A program made the position numbers and the translations under genes. 32,649 nucleotides of DNA from Ignavibacteriae bacterium HGW-Ignavibacteriae-2 (GTDB taxonomy: Bacteria > Bacteroidota > Ignavibacteria > Ignavibacteriales > Melioribacteraceae), in NCBI GenBank assembly GCA_002839805.1, contig PGYT01000030.1, positions 1-32,649 on the forward strand, read 5' to 3'. Each line of letters begins with the position of its first letter. Positions within the stretch are counted from its first letter, which is position 1. Shown here in pieces: positions 1 to 7,876 of this stretch. A model generated the notes under the pieces. That model was not told the origin of the DNA. It did not search any database and saw only the letters and a program-made list of their open reading frames with translations.

Positions 1-1704
1 TACAATCAAGTGTTTGTATTGCTGAACAACAATAAGGTTGAGTCCGATTTCATCCATATTAAAGGAAGCCGCATAATAATCACACTGCCGAAAGATGAGT
101 TGGACAAAAAAGATTTATTAAGGGTAACGTTTTCTGATAACGGTATTGTGAGCAATACTCAGCATGTTTTTCTCTTTGACGGTAAACCGGGTGATAATAA
201 TAATTTTACTTGGCACGACGGCATTATCTACTCGCTTATGATTGATAGGTTTAAAGACGGCGAAACAAAAATAAACAAACCGGTAGTGCATGATTCCTTA
301 TCACCAAAAGCAAATTATATGGGGGGTGATCTGCAGGGGGTAATAGATAAATTAGAAGATGGCTATTTTGACAGTCTTGGTATAAATACTATTTGGATTT
401 CGCCGGTAAACGACAATCCCGATGAAGCCTTCCGCGAATTTCCCGAACCACACAGATATTATTCCGGATATCATGGATACTGGCCAATCAGTTCCAATAA
501 AGTTGAAGATCAATTTGGAAATATGGAAAAATTGAAGGAGCTTGTTAGTACAGCGCATTCGCATAACATTAAAATTTTACTCGACTTCGTTTCTAACCAC
601 ACTCACATAAATCACCCGTACTTTAAAGAGCATAGGAACTGGTATGGTGTGTTAGAGCTGCCAAACGGTGAGCTTAATTTACGCAAATGGGACGAATACC
701 GATTAACCACATGGTTCGAACCGTATTTGCCATCCTTCGATTATCTGGGTTCGCAGGAAGCTGTTGACACTGTTACGAGTAATGCGGTATGGTGGCTCGA
801 AAAAACAGGCGCCGATGGTTATAGGCATGATGCCGTTAAACATGTTCCCAATTTATTCTGGCGGACTTTAGCAAATAAAATAAAAAAGAATGTTTCACCT
901 AAAAGACAAATACCGGTTTATCAAATTGGAGAAACTTTCGGTAGTTATGGTCTTATAAGTTCGTATGTAAACAACGGACAGCTTAACGCGCAGTTTAATT
1001 TTAATTTGTATGACGTTGCTTTGCCTACATTTCTTGATGAAAACGCGTCATTCGATAATTTAAATAAAGAAATGCTTAAAACATTTTCTGTCTACGGAAA
1101 TCAGCATTTGATGGGCAATATAATGGATAGCCACGATAAAAACCGCTTTATGGCATTTGCGGATGGCGATCTTGATGTAAGTGAATGGAGTGCCGTAGAG
1201 ACTGGTTGGAATAACCCGCCTAAAGTTGATAATCCTGAAAATTATAAGAAACTGATTCTTTATATGGCATATATGAATACCATCCCGGGATTGCCTGTAA
1301 TTTATTACGGAAGTGAATTCGGAATGACAGGTGCTTCAGATCCAGATAACCGAAGAATGATGCGCTTTGACGGACAATTGAACGCTGGCGAAATTAACAC
1401 TTTGGAACATGTTAAAAAAATTATAAATATAAGGAAACAACACACCGCCTTACGAACCGGCGATTTCTTTGTTTTGCAGGCCGACCAAAACATTTACTCT
1501 TATCTGCGCTCCGATATGAATGAACGATTATTGGTTATTCTTAATAAAAGCAATAAGATACAAGAAACAACGTTAAAAATTCCATTCAGTTATGATGTGA
1601 AAAAACTTGTTAGTTTAAAAGACGGGGCTGAAGTTAAGGTTAATTCAAATGAAGTAAAAATAGCACTGGGTTCAAAGGACTGGCAAATTTATAAATTGAA
1701 CTAA
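1..1704 (+). CDS. GH13 alpha-amylase-family glycosidase, 5' end cut by window edge
   Basis: Hydrolyses or rearranges alpha-1,4-glucans; this is a neopullulanase/cyclomaltodextrinase-like member of GH13. All four GH13 signature regions are visible, numbering from the GTG at base 10: region I DFVSNH (about 192-197), region II GYRHDAVKH with nucleophile D274, region III GETFG with acid/base E308, and region IV MDSHD with D376. A C-terminal beta domain follows from about residue 485. The first 60 residues resemble the beta-rich N-terminal domain of neopullulanases. The frame stays open upstream of base 10 (Tyr-Asn-Gln) to base 1, so the GTG is probably not the true start and the N-terminus is missing. 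No signal peptide can be judged. The exact substrate cannot be told from sequence. Confidence 0.93.
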   Translation, partial: YNQVFVLLNNNKVESDFIHIKGSRIIITLPKDELDKKDLLRVTFSDNGIVSNTQHVFLFDGKPGDNNNFTWHDGIIYSLMIDRFKDGETKINKPVVHDSLSPKANYMGGDLQGVIDKLEDGYFDSLGINTIWISPVNDNPDEAFREFPEPHRYYSGYHGYWPISSNKVEDQFGNMEKLKELVSTAHSHNIKILLDFVSNHTHINHPYFKEHRNWYGVLELPNGELNLRKWDEYRLTTWFEPYLPSFDYLGSQEAVDTVTSNAVWWLEKTGADGYRHDAVKHVPNLFWRTLANKIKKNVSPKRQIPVYQIGETFGSYGLISSYVNNGQLNAQFNFNLYDVALPTFLDENASFDNLNKEMLKTFSVYGNQHLMGNIMDSHDKNRFMAFADGDLDVSEWSAVETGWNNPPKVDNPENYKKLILYMAYMNTIPGLPVIYYGSEFGMTGASDPDNRRMMRFDGQLNAGEINTLEHVKKIINIRKQHTALRTGDFFVLQADQNIYSYLRSDMNERLLVILNKSNKIQETTLKIPFSYDVKKLVSLKDGAEVKVNSNEVKIALGSKDWQIYKLN

Positions 1705-1780
1705 GCGAGTTACATAAGCGCTTAAGTTTGGATTATTTCTTAATAATAAATTATTAAAAATAATTCTCGAAACACGGTGA

Positions 1781-1822
1781 TTGTAAATATTAGCGCCTTT
1801 TTAAGGCGCTAATCAATTACAA
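1781..1822. terminator. Hairpin between convergent genes, probable bidirectional terminator
   Basis: A perfect 11-bp inverted repeat (1789-1799 with 1803-1813) has a 3-nt T loop. An outer TTGTAA/TTACAA pair (1781-1786 with 1817-1822) extends it past a small internal loop. It lies between the amylase stop and the recQ stop, and the recQ stop codon overlaps the right arm. Neither side has a classic long T-run, so termination activity is inferred from strength and position. Confidence 0.65.
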
Positions 1823-3273
1823 ACATCACAATTGCCGCACGCGGGTTCTCCCGGAAATCCAAAATAATCGGAAATATAAACTCTTCGACACTCACCGGAT
1901 TTAAAATAATTTACAACCGACAATAACTTTTTATTGTCATTCATAAGTTTTTCTTTTAGTCTGGCATCGTCATCAAGTTCACTGGGTAAGGCGTCAACAA
2001 TTTTAAGATTTTTATTTTCAACGTCTCCCTCTGTTACGCTATACCTGTCCAGCATAGCGAGAACTGTATCAACACGAAAATCGTTTCTGTCCTTAAAACT
2101 CATTTGTTCACGCAAATATTCCGCGCCCATCGAATTTACTTTATCCATATCGGATTTTAAGATATCATACATTCTCGAATAATAATTGGCGTCTGGATTT
2201 GCCCATTTAATAAATTGCATTTGAGTGTATAAATCTTCCTGATTATAAAGCATCATACATAAAGAATCTTTTCCATCACGTCCCGCGCGCCCAATTTCCT
2301 GATAATACGATTCTATTGATGAAGGAACCTCTGCGTGAATAACAAAACGAATATCCGGTTTGTCAATCCCCATTCCGAAAGCGTTTGTTGCTAAAATCAG
2401 CTTTTGTTTCCCCGAAAGGAAATCACGCTGTGTTTGTTTCCTTTGACGCGCTTCCAGCTTACCGTGGTATACGCCGTGTTTATATCCCTTATCGCCGATT
2501 ATTTGAGAATAATATTCAAGTTTTTTTATCAAAGAAAAATAAATTATTCCTGAACCATTAAATTTATCGAGTACTTTATAGATGGCGGTTAGTGTTTCCT
2601 TTTCGTCGTAAATATCAGCAGTTTCCAATCTTAGGTTGGGCCGTTCAATTCCTTCATGATAAATTTTAATTTCATTTTTAGTTAAGCCTAATTTGGCGAT
2701 TATATCTTTTTGTACTTCGGGAGTCGCGGTGGCTGTTAGAGCTATTGTAAGAGGATTTCCAATCAATTTTCTGAATTCTGCGATGCGTGAATAATCGGGT
2801 CTGAAATCGTGTCCCCACTCTGATATACAATGCGCTTCGTCAACGGCCAACAAGGATATTTTTGCTGTCCTTATTTTATCAACAAATTCTTGTTTGCGGA
2901 ATCTTTCAGGAGTTACATAGAGTAATTTTATTCTGCCGTTTACAAATGAATCCAAACGTTTAGCTCGCTGTTCGGAGGAAACAGTTGAGTTTATAAACGC
3001 AGCAGGAATATTTTTTTGTTTAAGAGCATCCACCTGATCCTGCATTAGAGCTATAAGAGGACTGATAACAATTGTGCCTCCCTCGAATAATAAAGCGGGA
3101 ATTTGATAACAAACAGATTTCCCCCCTCCAGTAGGCATTAACACAAGAGAATGAGCGTTATCTTTTATAAGTCTATTTATTATATTTTCCTGCGTTCCAC
3201 GGAACGAAGCGTGTCCGTAATATTTTTGCAAAATGTCTAATGGCGTGTTCATCAAGTTTATCGGTTTATTCAC
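1813..3273 (-). CDS. recQ: RecQ-family ATP-dependent DNA helicase, rearranged C-terminus
   Basis: 3'-5' DNA helicase of recombination and fork repair. SF2 motifs, numbered from the upstream TTG at 3276: Walker A MPTGGGKS (47-54), DEAH box (146-149), TATATP (181-186) and motif VI QEIGRAGRDG (326-335). The zinc-binding cysteines C463, C480, C483 and C486 sit at the very end, and the protein stops right after CGNCDVCN. About 90 residues (357-445) lie between helicase core and zinc module, where E. coli RecQ has almost none. The usual winged-helix and HRDC domains after the zinc site are absent, so the insert may be a relocated winged helix. Start: AGGA lies about 7 nt before GTG 3273; TTG 3276 and ATG 3252 are alternatives. 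It is 30 nt downstream of the M24 peptidase gene and probably cotranscribed. Confidence 0.93.
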   Translation of the reverse strand: MNKPINLMNTPLDILQKYYGHASFRGTQENIINRLIKDNAHSLVLMPTGGGKSVCYQIPALLFEGGTIVISPLIALMQDQVDALKQKNIPAAFINSTVSSEQRAKRLDSFVNGRIKLLYVTPERFRKQEFVDKIRTAKISLLAVDEAHCISEWGHDFRPDYSRIAEFRKLIGNPLTIALTATATPEVQKDIIAKLGLTKNEIKIYHEGIERPNLRLETADIYDEKETLTAIYKVLDKFNGSGIIYFSLIKKLEYYSQIIGDKGYKHGVYHGKLEARQRKQTQRDFLSGKQKLILATNAFGMGIDKPDIRFVIHAEVPSSIESYYQEIGRAGRDGKDSLCMMLYNQEDLYTQMQFIKWANPDANYYSRMYDILKSDMDKVNSMGAEYLREQMSFKDRNDFRVDTVLAMLDRYSVTEGDVENKNLKIVDALPSELDDDARLKEKLMNDNKKLLSVVNYFKSGECRRVYISDYFGFPGEPACGNCDVCN

Positions 3274-3303
3274 CAAGCGTTCCTGAATAAATTCTCAAAA
3301 TAA

Positions 3304-4497
3304 TTATTTGTTTATAAGATAAATTTCATTTTGGGGTGTACTCATAAATTCACATCCGTTATCCGTTACCCAAACAATTTCTTCCATTGTAGCAATGCCG
3401 TACCCTTCAATTGTCAGGCGGGGCTCAATAGTAAACACATTACCTTTTTCAATCGGAATGTAGGGTATGTTGCCATATCGTTCCCAGCGCGGTCCAAGCA
3501 TTGCTCCGCCGTCATGAGCCACTCGACCAACTTGATGTCCCAAACCGTGAGGGTATTCATCGTAACCCTGGCTTGTGATATAGCTTCTCGCAATATCATC
3601 AATTTCCCATCCGAGTTTTCCCGGTTTCAACTCTTTAGCCGCCATCTGAATTGAATCGCGGATTACGTTAAATCCCCGCAATACCTCTTCAGGAGCGTCT
3701 GTTTCGCCCTCTTTAAGGACATACCATGTACGTTGAAGATCAGAGCAATAACCATTGTATTTTATACCGAAGTCCATATTAATTACATGTCCGGGCGCAA
3801 TTTTTTTATCTGTAGGTCCCGAATGAGCACCTGCGGTATCCGGACCCGTGAAAACAGCCGGGCAATGTTCCTCGTCCCACGCCATTTCAAATCCTCTCTG
3901 TTTAACCAGCCCTTTTACAAAATCAGCCACATCTTTTTCTGATTTACCCACTTTAATGAAGTCCGTTACCTCATCAAATATTTTTAGCGTCTCCACAATA
4001 GCTTTTTTAATCAAATCAACTTCCACTTGGGATTTACGTCCACGAAGAGCTGAAACAATTTCTTCCGAAGAAACAAGTCCGTCTCTATAAGGCGTATCTT
4101 TCAATAGTTCCGTCAATTCCAAATAACATCCGTGAGAAAGTCCATCTGCTAAACTGGAGTTACGTGAAAAATTCACCGCTATTTTTTTCGGTTTGTATGT
4201 ATCTAGAACTTTTAATAAATCATCTTTTATGCCTTTCAAATAGGGAACAATAAATTTAAATGTTCCTACTGTTTTCATATTGGCTTCTTCCAGGGAACCT
4301 ATTACGGCGGTCGTGTCTCCGTTGGCCGTAATAATAAATGCCGAATGCCATGTGGCTCCTGTTCCAACAATCATATCCATCATAGGGTCTTTAAAATTTC
4401 CAGTCTCTCTAACGAATGTCATCCACATGTCTATATCTTTTTCATTTAAAATATCCACAGCTTGTTTCTGTTTTTCAATAATCATTTGTTTTTCCAT
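3304..4497 (-). CDS. M24-family metallopeptidase (Xaa-Pro aminopeptidase-like)
   Basis: Cytoplasmic dinuclear-metal peptidase with the pita-bread fold, probably cleaving Xaa-Pro N-termini or dipeptides. An N-terminal creatinase-like domain (about 1-150) precedes the catalytic domain (about 155-390). The metal ligands are visible: D242 in NMDFG, D253 in YCSDLQRT, the HGLGH histidines (317 and 321), E358 in FTIEPR and a glutamate of MEEIV (372-373). Length 397 aa is normal. The ATG at 4497 has an AGAGG site 6 nt upstream. The gene precedes recQ on the same strand and follows a small unknown gene by 68 nt. The exact substrate (proline dipeptidase or aminopeptidase P) is not determined by these motifs. 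Confidence 0.92.
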   Translation of the reverse strand: MEKQMIIEKQKQAVDILNEKDIDMWMTFVRETGNFKDPMMDMIVGTGATWHSAFIITANGDTTAVIGSLEEANMKTVGTFKFIVPYLKGIKDDLLKVLDTYKPKKIAVNFSRNSSLADGLSHGCYLELTELLKDTPYRDGLVSSEEIVSALRGRKSQVEVDLIKKAIVETLKIFDEVTDFIKVGKSEKDVADFVKGLVKQRGFEMAWDEEHCPAVFTGPDTAGAHSGPTDKKIAPGHVINMDFGIKYNGYCSDLQRTWYVLKEGETDAPEEVLRGFNVIRDSIQMAAKELKPGKLGWEIDDIARSYITSQGYDEYPHGLGHQVGRVAHDGGAMLGPRWERYGNIPYIPIEKGNVFTIEPRLTIEGYGIATMEEIVWVTDNGCEFMSTPQNEIYLINK

Positions 4498-4565
4498 TGT
4501 TGACCTCTTTGTTGATTAAAACAGTTTACTCAGAAAATTATATAACAAATCCTGCATTAATAAAA

Positions 4566-4772
4566 TTATCTTCCCACAAAATTATTCAGGATTTCGGGAT
4601 CAAAAGATGTTTCAACTATTTTCCCAGTTTCTCGGTCCAAAAACTCCACTTTAGATGGTTTTGCGCTCATTCCGATAACAGTAAACAAAAACCAGCCCCA
4701 TCCGGAATAAAAAGTTTTTACCTCGTACTTTTTAGAAAATTGATTAACATTATTTTTATTCACAGTAATCAT
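4566..4772 (-). CDS. Small hypothetical protein, 68 aa
   Basis: Not recognised. It reads like a real protein: a central GWGWFLF aromatic/hydrophobic stretch (about residues 24-34) is followed by a polar segment, SKVEFLDRETGKIVE, suggestive of beta strands. There is no signal peptide and no cysteine. The ATG at 4772 has no clear ribosome-binding site. It lies 68 nt upstream of the M24 peptidase on the same strand and diverges from the CDF exporter. A random ORF cannot be excluded. Confidence 0.5.
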   Translation of the reverse strand: MITVNKNNVNQFSKKYEVKTFYSGWGWFLFTVIGMSAKPSKVEFLDRETGKIVETSFDPEILNNFVGR

Positions 4773-4916
4773 AATTTAGTCCGGTTTAGAGTTATTTTTG
4801 TAGTTTTTTCAAACGGATACTAAGATGGCAAATAAAACAAATCCAGAATAATCAGTATATTTTAATACATTAAATCTAATTATAATATTACGTAAAGATA
4901 ACAATTGGAAATTAGA

Positions 4917-5819
4917 ATGTCTCATGATCATAAACATAATCATATAACATCAACTACCGGCAGATTGTTTTTAACGATGGTTTTAAATTTTACAATTACA
5001 GCTGCGGAAATTATTGGGGGAATTCTATCGGGAAGCCTTTCATTAATATCGGACGCCCTGCATAATTTCAGTGATGGAATTTCAGTAATACTAAGTTATA
5101 TAGCAATAAAGTTAAAGAGTCGTAAAAACTCATACAATCATACATTTGGATTAAAACGAGCTGAAATATTGGCCGCGGCATTAAATTCATCAACACTAAT
5201 TGTAATATCGATTTATCTTTTTTACGAAGCGGTTCAAAGGTTTTTTAATCCTCAGATAATTGAAGCACAACTAATGATAATTGTAGCCAGTATAGGTTTG
5301 GCGGCAAATATTGCGGGAACGCTTTTATTGCATCGCGATTCTAAAAATAGCATCAATATTAAAGCATCTTATCTGCATCTGTTGAGCGACGCCGTATCGT
5401 CTGTAGCAGTTATTCTGGGAGGATTAGCAATTTATTTATTAAATGTTTATTGGATTGATCCTCTGCTTACAATATTAATTGGAATTTATATTGTATGGGA
5501 AAGTTTTAAAATACTTAGCGATGCCACCCATATTCTTATGGAGGGCACGCCAGAAAATATTAGTGTTAAAGAGATTAAAAAGTTAGTTTCGGAAATACGT
5601 GGTGTTGTTGATATTCACCATATTCATGTATGGTCTGTTGGTGAAAACGATATTCATTTAGAGGCGCATGTTAACATAAATGATATGATGATTAGCGAAA
5701 GTGTTGATATTCGTTTACTAATTGAGAATACATTGAATGAAAAGTTCGGAATAAATCATGTTACATTGCAGCTGGAGTGCAACAATTGCAAAGACACTTC
5801 TTTAATTCACCAGCATTAA
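4917..5819 (+). CDS. Cation diffusion facilitator (CzcD/ZitB-type) metal exporter
   Basis: Inner-membrane proton-coupled efflux of divalent metals, typically Zn2+ and also Co2+ or Cd2+. It has six predicted membrane segments and the paired metal-site motifs of the ZitB/CzcD subgroup: HNFSD in TM2 (H49, D53) and HLLSD in TM5 (H154, D158). A cytoplasmic ferredoxin-like domain (about 205-290) carries HHIHVWSVG. The N-terminus is His-rich (SHDHKHNH) and the tail has CNNC. A TTG at 4905 is in frame, but GGA about 9 nt before ATG 4917 favours the ATG, giving 300 aa. It is transcribed alone and ends at the hairpin near 5851. Confidence 0.93.
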   Translation: MSHDHKHNHITSTTGRLFLTMVLNFTITAAEIIGGILSGSLSLISDALHNFSDGISVILSYIAIKLKSRKNSYNHTFGLKRAEILAAALNSSTLIVISIYLFYEAVQRFFNPQIIEAQLMIIVASIGLAANIAGTLLLHRDSKNSINIKASYLHLLSDAVSSVAVILGGLAIYLLNVYWIDPLLTILIGIYIVWESFKILSDATHILMEGTPENISVKEIKKLVSEIRGVVDIHHIHVWSVGENDIHLEAHVNINDMMISESVDIRLLIENTLNEKFGINHVTLQLECNNCKDTSLIHQH

Positions 5820-5840
5820 ATAAAAGACCGACGCGGTTTA

Positions 5841-5874
5841 AAAATAAAAAACCCTTGTAAAAATTTACAAGGGT
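5841..5874 (-). terminator. Rho-independent terminator, bidirectional
   Basis: A perfect 11-bp stem (5851-5861 with 5864-5874) reads ACCCTTGTAAA on its left arm. On the minus strand it is followed by a T-rich run (complement of 5841-5850), so it best serves the ferredoxin gene. It also lies just past the CDF exporter stop, so it probably stops both converging transcripts. Confidence 0.85.
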
Positions 5875-5892
5875 CTTTGTGGGCAAAAAAAA

Positions 5893-6102
5893 TTAGTTTT
5901 CTACAATAGCGTCAACAGCACAAACTTCCACACAAGATTTGCAATCATTGCAGAGTTCAGGTACTATAAAAGTATAGTCTTCAGATAAAGCTTCTTTAGT
6001 TTCGCCATTAACAGAATAGCTTTCGCCGGCATTATATATTGCATTGCTTTCGCATTCATCAATACAGGCTGAACAGTTTATACATTCATCAGTTACACGC
6101 AT
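5893..6102 (-). CDS. 2x[4Fe-4S] ferredoxin
   Basis: Small cytoplasmic electron carrier with two cubane clusters. It has two complete CxxCxxCxxxC motifs: C7-C10-C13-C17 and C51-C54-C57-C61. Neither has the usual proline after the fourth Cys (CESNA and CAVDA). The spacer between the clusters is longer than in the shortest clostridial ferredoxins (about 55 aa) and holds an acidic ALSEDYTF stretch, as in chlorobial/YfhL-type ferredoxins. AAGGAG lies about 10 nt before the ATG. It is the second gene after the TauE-like permease (85-nt gap), and the pair diverges from DUF134-NifX. The electron partner is unknown. Confidence 0.95.
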   Translation of the reverse strand: MRVTDECINCSACIDECESNAIYNAGESYSVNGETKEALSEDYTFIVPELCNDCKSCVEVCAVDAIVEN

Positions 6103-6186
6103 TTCTTAAAACTCCTTTATTGTAATAAGTAAAATATATTTTACTCTGTAAAATTATTTAGTCTTTTAATAATTAACAAGAGAAAA

Positions 6187-6906
6187 TCATCCGAAAATCA
6201 TAAAAAGTCCCGCGGCAAACAAAAACAGAAGGATAAATTTGTTATAAACAATTGAAGAAATTTTACCGAATAGAAATTTACCGGCAATTTGTCCAATAAA
6301 AATAAACGGAAGATAAATGAAAAAATTTGTTAAAACGGAGCGGGTAGTTAATCCAATCATCAAGTGGCTGAAAACAATAAGTACCGAGCTAAAAATAAAG
6401 AAGCCGGTTATAGACGCCTTCTGTTTGTATTTATCCCAGCCGTGCAAATAAAAATAAATGAGTACAGGAGGCCCATTCGTATTAAAAGCTCCGCCGAGCA
6501 GACCCGAAAAAAATCCAAAAACATATGCCCACTTATCACCTATTGTTATTGAATGACCAACTTTACCGAGTGAAATTAAAACAAAAAGTATAAGAACAAA
6601 ACCAAGCAGGAATTTAATTAAATCCGGATTTGCTGTGGATAGGAAAAATGCGCCTGCCGGTATGCCTATTATCGAACCTAAGATCAGATTTTTGAGTTCA
6701 AAAAATTTTATATGTTTGTGTAAATCTATAATCAGATAAATATTTATAATCAATCCGAACAAAGCACACATCGGAATCGCAAGTTTTACATCTATAAAAA
6801 AAGTTATTATAGATAATGCGACAAGCTGGAATCCAAAGCCGCTAAAACCCTGAGTGAAAGATGCGATCGTAAGTATTATTCCGATTAGTAGAAATTCGAA
6901 GGACAA
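6187..6906 (-). CDS. TauE/SafE-family (DUF81) membrane permease
   Basis: Predicted inner-membrane transporter of the family that moves sulfite, sulfoacetate and other small organic anions. At 239 aa it shows about eight hydrophobic segments in two halves. Each half has the characteristic Gly-rich signature: TQGFSGFGFQ (about 18-27) and GFFSGLLGGAFNTNGPP (about 131-147). The start is a TTG at 6906 with GGAA 6-7 nt upstream; no in-frame ATG lies nearby. It heads the minus-strand pair with the ferredoxin and shares a 161-nt divergent promoter region with DUF134. The substrate cannot be deduced. Confidence 0.85.
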   Translation of the reverse strand: MSFEFLLIGIILTIASFTQGFSGFGFQLVALSIITFFIDVKLAIPMCALFGLIINIYLIIDLHKHIKFFELKNLILGSIIGIPAGAFFLSTANPDLIKFLLGFVLILFVLISLGKVGHSITIGDKWAYVFGFFSGLLGGAFNTNGPPVLIYFYLHGWDKYKQKASITGFFIFSSVLIVFSHLMIGLTTRSVLTNFFIYLPFIFIGQIAGKFLFGKISSIVYNKFILLFLFAAGLFMIFG

Positions 6907-6950
6907 AAAAAATTCCGTTTAACATAAAAATAAGTGTCTTAAAATAATAA

Positions 6951-6989
6951 ATTAGCGGGCCACTCTATAATGATAATTATAACGCTAAT
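6951..6989. promoter_or_regulatory. Inverted repeat in TauE/DUF134 divergent promoter region
   Basis: ATTAGCG (6951-6957) is repeated inverted as CGCTAAT (6983-6989) across 25 nt of AT-rich DNA. It lies 45-83 nt upstream of the TauE start, so it could bind a regulator or overlap promoter elements. This rests on position and symmetry only. Confidence 0.3.
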
Positions 6990-7042
6990 AAATTAATTTT
7001 TATAATTTCTTGGATAATTCATGCGGGTTCACTAATTTTAAA

Positions 7043-7058
7043 TTGTGCATATGCACAA
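7043..7058. promoter_or_regulatory. Perfect 16-bp palindrome, candidate operator of the DUF134-NifX operon
   Basis: TTGTGCATATGCACAA is a perfect dyad ending 9 nt before the DUF134 ATG, where a ribosome-binding site would normally lie. It occurs in the divergent region shared with TauE-ferredoxin. The adjacent gene encodes an HTH protein, so autoregulation is a reasonable inference. As RNA it could also hide the translation start. Confidence 0.6.
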
Positions 7059-7067
7059 AATGAAATT

Positions 7068-7349
7068 ATGGGAAGAAACAAAAAACATAGACGATGTCGA
7101 TTTCTTAATGAGAAGAAAGTTTTTAAGCCAATTGGTATACCAATTACGGATTTACCAACTATTGAGATAGAAACGGATGAATTTGAAGCGATGCGTTTAT
7201 GTGATATTGAAAATAAAAATCAAATTGAAGCGGCGGAAGCAATGAAAATTTCGCGCGGCACAATTCAAAGATTGTTACAATCGGGCAGATATAAACTAAC
7301 GCGAGCCATTCTAAATAATAACGCTATAATAATAAAAAATAATATTTGA
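7068..7349 (+). CDS. DUF134-family HTH DNA-binding protein
   Basis: Small predicted transcription regulator (93 aa). A basic N-terminus (GRNKKHRRCR) precedes the family core FKPIGIP and IETDEFEAMRLCDIE (about 19-48). A sigma-region-4-like helix-turn-helix follows: QIEAAEAMKISRGTIQRLL (about 52-70). DUF134 genes are known to neighbour NifX/NifB-domain proteins, and one follows here after 9 nt. No Shine-Dalgarno is visible because a perfect palindrome occupies the site just upstream. Its likely targets are its own operon and the divergent TauE-ferredoxin pair. Confidence 0.88.
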   Translation: MGRNKKHRRCRFLNEKKVFKPIGIPITDLPTIEIETDEFEAMRLCDIENKNQIEAAEAMKISRGTIQRLLQSGRYKLTRAILNNNAIIIKNNI

Positions 7350-7358
7350 GGATTTATA

Positions 7359-7751
7359 ATGAAAATATGTATTCCTACTTACGGAACTAGTGGATTAAAA
7401 GATTCTATCTATAACCATTTCGGGAGCTCAAAATATTTTACAATTTATGATTCGGAAACCAAAGAAATAAATGTTATCGAAAATTTCAACAGTCATCATC
7501 AACACGGACAATGCCAGCCTCTGAAAGCCATTGAAGGGTGTAATGTTGATGCGGTATTAACAAGCGGGATGGGAAAAAAAGCTGTTCTAAGTTTAAATGG
7601 TGGTGGCGTAAAGGTTTTTCTGTGTGAAGAAAATACAGTAGAAGAAGCTATAAACAAATTTTTGGATGGATTTTATACGGAACTAACTGTAGATGGCGCT
7701 TGTGGCGGACATGGTCATCACACCGATCATTTGCACGATCACACTCATTAA
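7359..7751 (+). CDS. NifX/NifB-type dinitrogenase cofactor-domain protein with His-rich tail
   Basis: Has the small RNase H-like fold that binds iron-sulfur or iron-molybdenum precursor clusters in NifX, NafY and NifB C-termini. The domain covers about residues 1-110: MKICIPTYG start, DSIYNHFGSSKYFTIYD, then DAVLTSGMGKKAV. An HHQHGQC stretch (46-52) sits in the probable ligand loop. The C-terminal tail (116-130) is dominated by histidines (GGHGHHTDHLHDHTH), suggesting metal binding. No nitrogenase genes are in the window, so a stand-alone metal or Fe-S role is more likely than nitrogen fixation. GAGGA lies 7 nt before the ATG. Translated with DUF134 (9-nt gap). Confidence 0.9.
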   Translation: MKICIPTYGTSGLKDSIYNHFGSSKYFTIYDSETKEINVIENFNSHHQHGQCQPLKAIEGCNVDAVLTSGMGKKAVLSLNGGGVKVFLCEENTVEEAINKFLDGFYTELTVDGACGGHGHHTDHLHDHTH

Positions 7752-7876
7752 AGCTCCAATTGATAGATCAACCGCTCTTATACAGTTTGCTGAAATTAGT
7801 TATAGTCCAAAAAAATATTTGAGAAAATTATGGGATAGCTTTATCTTTATTAATAATTAATTTCAGAGGCAAATAA

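Noticed and set aside
212-226. TGGCACG resembling the -24 element of a sigma-54 promoter
   Set aside because: It lies inside the GH13 coding sequence and the matching -12 element (TTGC) is not at the right distance.
4497-4823. 108-codon plus-strand reading frame opposite the 68-aa gene
   Set aside because: It has low-complexity, unnatural composition and overlaps the opposite-strand small gene and the M24 start region; it reads as a shadow.
7359-7751. Evidence for nitrogen fixation from the NifX-like gene
   Set aside because: Stand-alone NifX/NifB-domain proteins are widespread without nitrogenase, and no other nif gene is present in the window.
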